Positions 59,728 to 64,000 of a stretch of 64,000 bases of DNA are shown one piece after another (positions within the stretch are counted from its first letter, which is position 1; every line of letters begins with the position of its first letter). Source of the DNA: Candidatus Saccharimonadota bacterium (GTDB taxonomy: Bacteria; Patescibacteriota; Saccharimonadia; Saccharimonadales; Saccharimonadaceae); NCBI GenBank assembly GCA_017510445.1, contig JAFWNF010000007.1, positions 52,462-116,461 of the forward strand, given 5' to 3'. The notes beneath the pieces were generated by a model. That model saw only the letters and a list, made by a program, of their open reading frames with translations. It was not told the DNA's origin and did no database searches. The position numbers and the translations under genes are program-made.

Positions 59728-61338
59728 TTATTCTTCAGTTTCCGTTTTCCCTATAATTATGACGAAATCTGCAGACGAAACAATCTCAACTGGCATGTCT
59801 ACAGAGGGTTTTACTTTAACATTATAGAAGCTCTCGAGTTTTTCTTTTGTACCACTCATCTTCTCATCTAAAACATAAATTTCAACAGCATCATAACTAC
59901 CTTCTGGAGCGTCGCCAATCAACGACACTACAAACCCTTCGTTCTCAAGTTTTATTTTTTCCGCCGAAGCAACGCCGTTTCCGTCTGTACCATTCAGGAC
60001 CTCAATTGTTGAACCTTCGCGCACGATCGGGTCAGAACTAAGCATTGATTCTATATATTTTTGCAATTCAAAATAGTTTCCGTTGATACTATTGGGGACA
60101 ACATAAGAAATACCGTTTTCCATTGTGGTCGCTACATAATAGACATCATTTCCAGGGTCAAACAGAGGAACCTGTCTCATCTTTTCAACATCAAACGATT
60201 TTAGTATATTCATACCAGACTTTATTTCATCGAGAGAGACGTTAGTTCTCACATTATCACCTAACGAGTTTACAATATTAATCGCTTCAATGATACCTAG
60301 ACCTTTTTCGAGTGCTCGGTCTTTTAGTGCAATTAATATCTTTTGTTGGCTTGCATTACGCGAGAAATCGCCATTTTGCGTATTATATCTTGTTCGTGCA
60401 ACACAGAGAGCTTCTTTTCCATTTAATTTTTGAGGTACGCCAGCATAAAGATTCATATAAACACCAGTGTCGCATGCTGCATAAATATCCTCGTCTAAGG
60501 TAACTTCAATGCCATCTAAAGTGTCCACGACCGAAACCAAAGTCTCCCAGTTTACATGTGCGTAGTATTGAAGTTCAACACCCAAAATATCTTCAACTTC
60601 ATCCATAAGTGCCCTTGCGCCATCCGCTTCACTACTTCCATCTAAATTGTGACACCAATACACTTCGTTAATCTTTCCGGTTCCAGTGCAATATTTGGAA
60701 ACTTTCAAATCTCTCGGTAAATTAATCATTGCTACATCACCACTTTTTTGGTCAAGACTAACAATCATGATTGTGTCCGTAAGTTGTGCGCCATCATGCG
60801 CGTAATCTCCGTTAGTCCCCTCCATATCGTAACCGCTAGTTCCAAAAACTAAAATATTTGTTCTGCCGTTCTTGTCTGTTTTTAGATCAACATAATGCTC
60901 CTGAACAAAACTAATTACATCCAAAATTCCTGATTGCCCACCAGTTATTTTAGAAATAATACTGTCTCCCCAAATAAAAACTACGGTCCCTAAAACGACC
61001 AACAACAAAAGCACAACTAATAAGATTCGTCGAAAAAGATGTTTTTTCTTTTTTTGTTTCTTCTTAATATTCTTTTTGACGTTTTTTAACTCATTTTTAG
61101 TAATTTCATCGCTAGATATATCAAAATCAAAACCTTCGACTGGTTCCAAAAACTTTTCCACCGCTTTTTTTGACGGAGCTTTTTCTGGTTTTTTTGTTTG
61201 GATTTTTTGAGGCAAGGGCTTTCTTGCTGGCGCAGACTTCTTGACGACTGGTCTTGGAGCGGGGTGTTTTGGCCTAGCGGAAAAACCATCAATACTACCA
61301 GTTCGTCCTCCGCGACTTTTAATACCATCAATGCTCAT
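59728..61338 (-). CDS. LytR-CpsA-Psr (LCP) family cell-wall ligase
   Basis: 536 residues. A ~100-residue basic cytoplasmic N-terminus, one membrane helix (~105-125, RRILLVVLLLLVVLGTVVFIWG), then the LCP domain with DTIMIVSLDQKSGDVAMINLPRDLKV near 190-215 and DGIEVTLDEDIYAAC near 270, and C-terminal LytR_C domain (EVLNGTDGNGVASAEKIKLENEGFV near 440). LCP enzymes attach glycopolymers from lipid carriers to peptidoglycan outside the cell. Presence supports a monoderm-like wall. Confidence 0.9.
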   Translation of the reverse strand: MSIDGIKSRGGRTGSIDGFSARPKHPAPRPVVKKSAPARKPLPQKIQTKKPEKAPSKKAVEKFLEPVEGFDFDISSDEITKNELKNVKKNIKKKQKKKKHLFRRILLVVLLLLVVLGTVVFIWGDSIISKITGGQSGILDVISFVQEHYVDLKTDKNGRTNILVFGTSGYDMEGTNGDYAHDGAQLTDTIMIVSLDQKSGDVAMINLPRDLKVSKYCTGTGKINEVYWCHNLDGSSEADGARALMDEVEDILGVELQYYAHVNWETLVSVVDTLDGIEVTLDEDIYAACDTGVYMNLYAGVPQKLNGKEALCVARTRYNTQNGDFSRNASQQKILIALKDRALEKGLGIIEAINIVNSLGDNVRTNVSLDEIKSGMNILKSFDVEKMRQVPLFDPGNDVYYVATTMENGISYVVPNSINGNYFELQKYIESMLSSDPIVREGSTIEVLNGTDGNGVASAEKIKLENEGFVVSLIGDAPEGSYDAVEIYVLDEKMSGTKEKLESFYNVKVKPSVDMPVEIVSSADFVIIIGKTETEE

Positions 61339-61391
61339 TTTTATTGCCTAAAAAATAACTCCATAAAATATTAATGCTATAATTATAGCAT

Positions 61392-61718
61392 ATGAACAAT
61401 ACCGAGCCAACAAAAAAGCAGAAACTCATTCTTGATTTTATCGAGAACTACATTCTTGAAAATGAAAAAGCCCCCACATATCGTGAAATTGCTTTTGGTG
61501 TTGGTCTTTCATCGATAGCATCTGTTTCTGAACATATCGATAATTTAATTAATAAAGGCTTTCTAATTAAAAGCCCAGGATCAGCACGATCATTAGAGAT
61601 AATAAATAAACCATCGTACATAGAAACAAAAGAACTATTTAAACAGAAAATGAAAACTGTCTCTGAGGAGGACAAAGAAATCTTAAAAAAAGCTCAAAAA
61701 ATACTAGGACTATTGTAG
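61392..61718 (+). CDS. LexA-type winged-helix protein without peptidase domain
   Basis: 108 residues. The first ~70 residues match the LexA N-terminal DNA-binding domain: PTKKQKLILDFIENYILENEKAPTYREIAFGVGLSSIASVSEHIDNLINKGFLIKSPGSARSLEI. The S24 autoprotease domain of LexA is missing and the protein ends in a short charged helix (VSEEDKEILKKAQKILG), so it cannot self-cleave and would need another control. TGC-TATAAT ends 8 nt before the ATG. Confidence 0.8.
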   Translation: MNNTEPTKKQKLILDFIENYILENEKAPTYREIAFGVGLSSIASVSEHIDNLINKGFLIKSPGSARSLEIINKPSYIETKELFKQKMKTVSEEDKEILKKAQKILGLL

Positions 61719-61723
61719 AACGC

Positions 61724-61751
61724 TTGACTTTTTCTCTAAAACAGTTATGAT
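61724..61751 (+). promoter_or_regulatory. Likely promoter of the 61767-64000 operon
   Basis: TTGACT at 61724-61729, 16-bp spacer, TATGAT at 61746-61751. Confidence 0.5.
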
Positions 61752-61766
61752 TAAATAAGAGGAAAT

Positions 61767-62330
61767 ATGTCAAAAAAAAGAAAAACAAAAAACACTCCTC
61801 AAAAGATAATAAGAATCGGTTTAGTGCTCCTAGTAATTGTTTTGCTTCTTTTTGCTGTAAAAGAAATTATTAACAAAAACACTGAAGAAAATAAAACTCA
61901 ATCCACCGAAACTTCTTCTCAAAAAGAAAAGAATACTGAAAAGAAAGAAGAAAAAGAGGAAAGCGAAGAAAAAGAAGGGGATCAAAGCGAAAATGAAGAA
62001 AAACAAACCATCAAAAGCTATGATGGAGAAGATCCGAACAAACAGGCTGAATTAACCGGCACTATCACTACCGCACGCGTTTTAGACGAGGAACTAATTA
62101 TTAGAATTGAAATTGATCAATTTTTGATTTCTGGTACATGTGAACTAACCCTGACAAAGGGTGAAAAAAAGTATTCTGAAAAAACAAATATTCTCGCCGA
62201 TGCATCTACCTCGACATGTGAAGGCTTTAATGTGCCAATTAATAGCTTGGAAGGCGGAGTCTGGAAAATTGAAATAAGAGTTTTCTCTGGAGAAAAAACA
62301 GGAGAAATTAAAGGGGAGGCGAATATATAA
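61767..62330 (+). CDS. Membrane-anchored protein with charged linker and beta domain
   Basis: 187 residues, not recognised. A membrane segment at ~15-35 (IGLVLLVIVLLLFAVKEII), a ~60-residue Glu/Lys/Ser linker, then a ~95-residue exported domain with strands and one Cys pair (GTCELTLTKG ... STCEGF), resembling an Ig-like fold. AGAGGAAAT lies before the ATG. Its stop overlaps the start of the next gene (TAATG), with GGGGAGG upstream, so the two are coupled. Confidence 0.6.
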   Translation: MSKKRKTKNTPQKIIRIGLVLLVIVLLLFAVKEIINKNTEENKTQSTETSSQKEKNTEKKEEKEESEEKEGDQSENEEKQTIKSYDGEDPNKQAELTGTITTARVLDEELIIRIEIDQFLISGTCELTLTKGEKKYSEKTNILADASTSTCEGFNVPINSLEGGVWKIEIRVFSGEKTGEIKGEANI

Positions 62331-64000
62331 TGAATAAGAAAAATGCAAAAAAAATAAGCACAGTAGTTTTTATGGTTGTCTTCTGCGCAACTATCTCGTT
62401 TTTATTCCTAAAAGACGGAAAAGAGAGCTCCGCAGCTACCACTGCGAAATTTGATGCTGGCAATATAATCAGTGACTATGTAATGTCAAATTATACATCA
62501 ATGTCAGAAAAAGAAATCCAGGCATTTTTAAAATCAAAGGCAACTTGTGATAAAACTATACCATCGGGCTACAAAAATGAAGGCAACGGTTTCTACAGCG
62601 TTTATTACTCTGGAAACGGCAAAACTTATTATTATCATGGAAAAAACGGTAAGTTTGTTTGTCTCGCCGACGAGAAGTTTGGCGACGGAGTAGAATACGG
62701 AGATAATATTAAGAATGGGCAGACAGCCGCTCATATTATTTGGCAGGCAGCTCAAGATTACAAAATAAACCCCCAGGTGCTACTCGTACTACTTGAAAAA
62801 GAACAAAGCTTGATTACTGACAAATGGCCACACAATTATCAATATCGTGCAGCTACAGGCTACGGTTGCCCAGATACGGCCGCCTGTGACTCAAAGTACT
62901 ATGGTTTCAAAAACCAAGTCAGGAACGCAGCGAGCCTTTTTCGTACGGTTCTTAACGGAGGATGGACAAACTACCCACTAGGAAATAATTACATAAAATA
63001 TAATCCAGACTCTTCTTGTGGAGGATCTACCGTAAACATAAAGAACCTTGCAACGTCTGCTCTTTATCGATATACTCCATATCAACCAAACCCCGCTACT
63101 CTCTCGGCCGGTTATGGCACTGCGCCACCTTGTGGAGCCTATGGCAACCGTAATTTCTATTTATTTTTCTATGATTGGTTTGGCGACCCGACAACAGTCA
63201 AGTCAGCCAACCCTACATCTCAAAAAACCGAGCCACTGGGAGCAATTATTAAGTCTGGTAGCGTAGCGGACGAAAAGTCAGATCTCGGGTTAATATATAA
63301 AACAAATGTTCAGAAACACGGTTGGCTTAATGAAGTTCAGGCAGGAAAAGTCTCGGGAACGTCTGGCTATGCCCTTCGTGTCGAAGGGATAACAATAAAA
63401 CTAGATGGAAAAACAGGAATCGAATACCGTACTCATATACAAGATAAAGGATGGGAGAATACTTACAAAAAAGACGGAGAGATTAGCGGATTACCAGGAA
63501 AATCATTACAAGTTGAAGCGATCCAAATCCGTTTAACTGGCGAACTTGCTAAACAATACGACATTCTATATCGTGTTCATGTCCAAGACATCGGTTGGAT
63601 GGGTTGGGTAAAAAACGATGGCGTAGCGGGCACGACCGGAAAAGCACTGAGAGTTGAGGCTATTCAGATAAAGGTAGTCAAAAAAACCACAAACACCGTC
63701 GGTATTTCAAATATAAATTATAAGACGCATGTCCAAGACATTGGCTGGATGGGTTGGGTAAAAAATGGCGCTACCGCTGGTACAACTGGTAAAGCAAAAC
63801 AAATGGAAGCAATCGAAATAAAACTAGATGACGCCGCAGCAAAACTATATAACATTGAATATCGCGTTCATGTCCAAGACATTGGCTGGATGGGTTGGGT
63901 AAAAAATGGCGCTACCGCTGGTACAACTGGTAAAGCAAAACAAATGGAAGCAATCGAAATAAAACTAGATGACGCCGCAGCAAAACTATATAACATTGAA
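62330..64000 (+). CDS. Exported lysozyme-like protein with ChW repeats (3' part cut by window edge)
   Basis: 557 residues visible, no stop before the edge. Signal peptide at ~1-35 (ISTVVFMVVFCATISFLFL). Residues ~45-285 match a domain seen in actinobacterial exported proteins, with INPQVLLVLLEKEQSLITD (likely catalytic Glu), ATGYGCPDTAACDSKYYGF and YTPYQPNPATL then CGAYGNRNFYLFFYDWFGDP. From ~320 on, ChW-type repeats (VHVQDIGWMGWVK...AGTTGKA...EAIEIKL) are stacked. GGGGAGG is upstream. Probably a wall-acting enzyme or adhesin; the function of the N-terminal domain is unproven. Confidence 0.75.
   Translation, partial: MNKKNAKKISTVVFMVVFCATISFLFLKDGKESSAATTAKFDAGNIISDYVMSNYTSMSEKEIQAFLKSKATCDKTIPSGYKNEGNGFYSVYYSGNGKTYYYHGKNGKFVCLADEKFGDGVEYGDNIKNGQTAAHIIWQAAQDYKINPQVLLVLLEKEQSLITDKWPHNYQYRAATGYGCPDTAACDSKYYGFKNQVRNAASLFRTVLNGGWTNYPLGNNYIKYNPDSSCGGSTVNIKNLATSALYRYTPYQPNPATLSAGYGTAPPCGAYGNRNFYLFFYDWFGDPTTVKSANPTSQKTEPLGAIIKSGSVADEKSDLGLIYKTNVQKHGWLNEVQAGKVSGTSGYALRVEGITIKLDGKTGIEYRTHIQDKGWENTYKKDGEISGLPGKSLQVEAIQIRLTGELAKQYDILYRVHVQDIGWMGWVKNDGVAGTTGKALRVEAIQIKVVKKTTNTVGISNINYKTHVQDIGWMGWVKNGATAGTTGKAKQMEAIEIKLDDAAAKLYNIEYRVHVQDIGWMGWVKNGATAGTTGKAKQMEAIEIKLDDAAAKLYNIE
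63578..64000 (+). repeat. Tandem ChW-coding DNA repeats
   Basis: Units start at CATGTCCAAGACAT in 63578, 63728 and 63869. The last two have a 141-bp period and are identical over all 132 visible bases, indicating recent expansion. The array continues past the window. Confidence 0.9.

Noticed and set aside
1..64000. CRISPR array or prophage
   Set aside because: No regularly spaced direct repeats with unique spacers and no capsid, portal, terminase or integrase genes; the lysozyme domain at 50753 sits in the secretion operon.

Overview
The window looks like a piece of a small, AT-rich Patescibacteria (CPR) chromosome, most likely a Candidatus Saccharibacteria (TM7) relative, and it spans the replication origin. 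This assignment is inference from gene content; no database search was run. Supporting signs are the dnaA-dnaN-recF block diverging from rpmH-rnpA-yidC-jag, a type IV secretion-like locus next to dnaA (several VirB2-like pilins, a VirB6/TrbL-like channel, PrgI, a split VirB4 ATPase), many surface proteins, many unrecognised proteins, and no biosynthetic operons. TGA is used as a stop codon, so this is not a TGA-recoded (Gracilibacteria-type) genome.

Layout. 1-2430: a YjbR-like fragment, orn and argS in an overlapping minus-strand run. 2431-4434: a strong promoter and a candidate structured RNA, then a zeta-toxin-like P-loop protein and a small partner. 4547-4799: tRNA-Ser(CGA) and tRNA-Arg(GCG). 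5053-9531: a minimal Mur-ligase-like protein, a DUF1846 protein, a Tim44-like membrane protein and an ArsB/SLC13-type permease. 9571-16627: tRNA-Pro, a 1400-residue surface protein, tRNA-Ser(GGA) and a 718-residue orphan. 16682-24277: tsaD carrying two in-frame repeat insertions, an orphan IS1634-type transposase N-terminus, an APH-fold kinase, a small InlB-repeat surface protein, valS, small orphans and a HIT hydrolase. 24367-29534: orphans, an RlmD-type methyltransferase with a third repeat insertion, tRNA-Gln and a PP2C phosphatase. 29617-35975: CIRCE-groES-groEL, then membrane and cell-envelope genes. 36027-53560: tRNA-Ser(GCT), comF, hsp20 and the type IV secretion-like locus with pilins, channel, ATPase, a large anchored exoprotein and a multidomain wall hydrolase. 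53557-64000: recF-dnaN-dnaA, an oriC split on both sides of dnaA, rpmH-rnpA-yidC-jag, an LCP cell-wall ligase, a LexA-like DNA-binding domain and a lysozyme-like exoprotein with ChW repeats that runs off the right edge.

Three genome-level patterns stand out. First, a ~127-bp imperfect palindrome sits in-frame in protein-coding genes (twice in tsaD, once reversed in the RlmD gene), behaving like the Rickettsia palindromic elements. Second, at least fifteen genes have an extended -10 (TGN-TATAAT or a close variant) ending 5-8 nt before the start codon with no Shine-Dalgarno site, which predicts widespread leaderless mRNAs; genes inside operons carry normal Shine-Dalgarno sites. Third, two other palindrome families occur: ~170-200-bp intergenic elements and a 29-bp element found after groEL, after jag and inside recF. 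The secretion locus, surface proteins and wall hydrolases together suit an episymbiont that attaches to and remodels a host cell surface; that lifestyle is inference.
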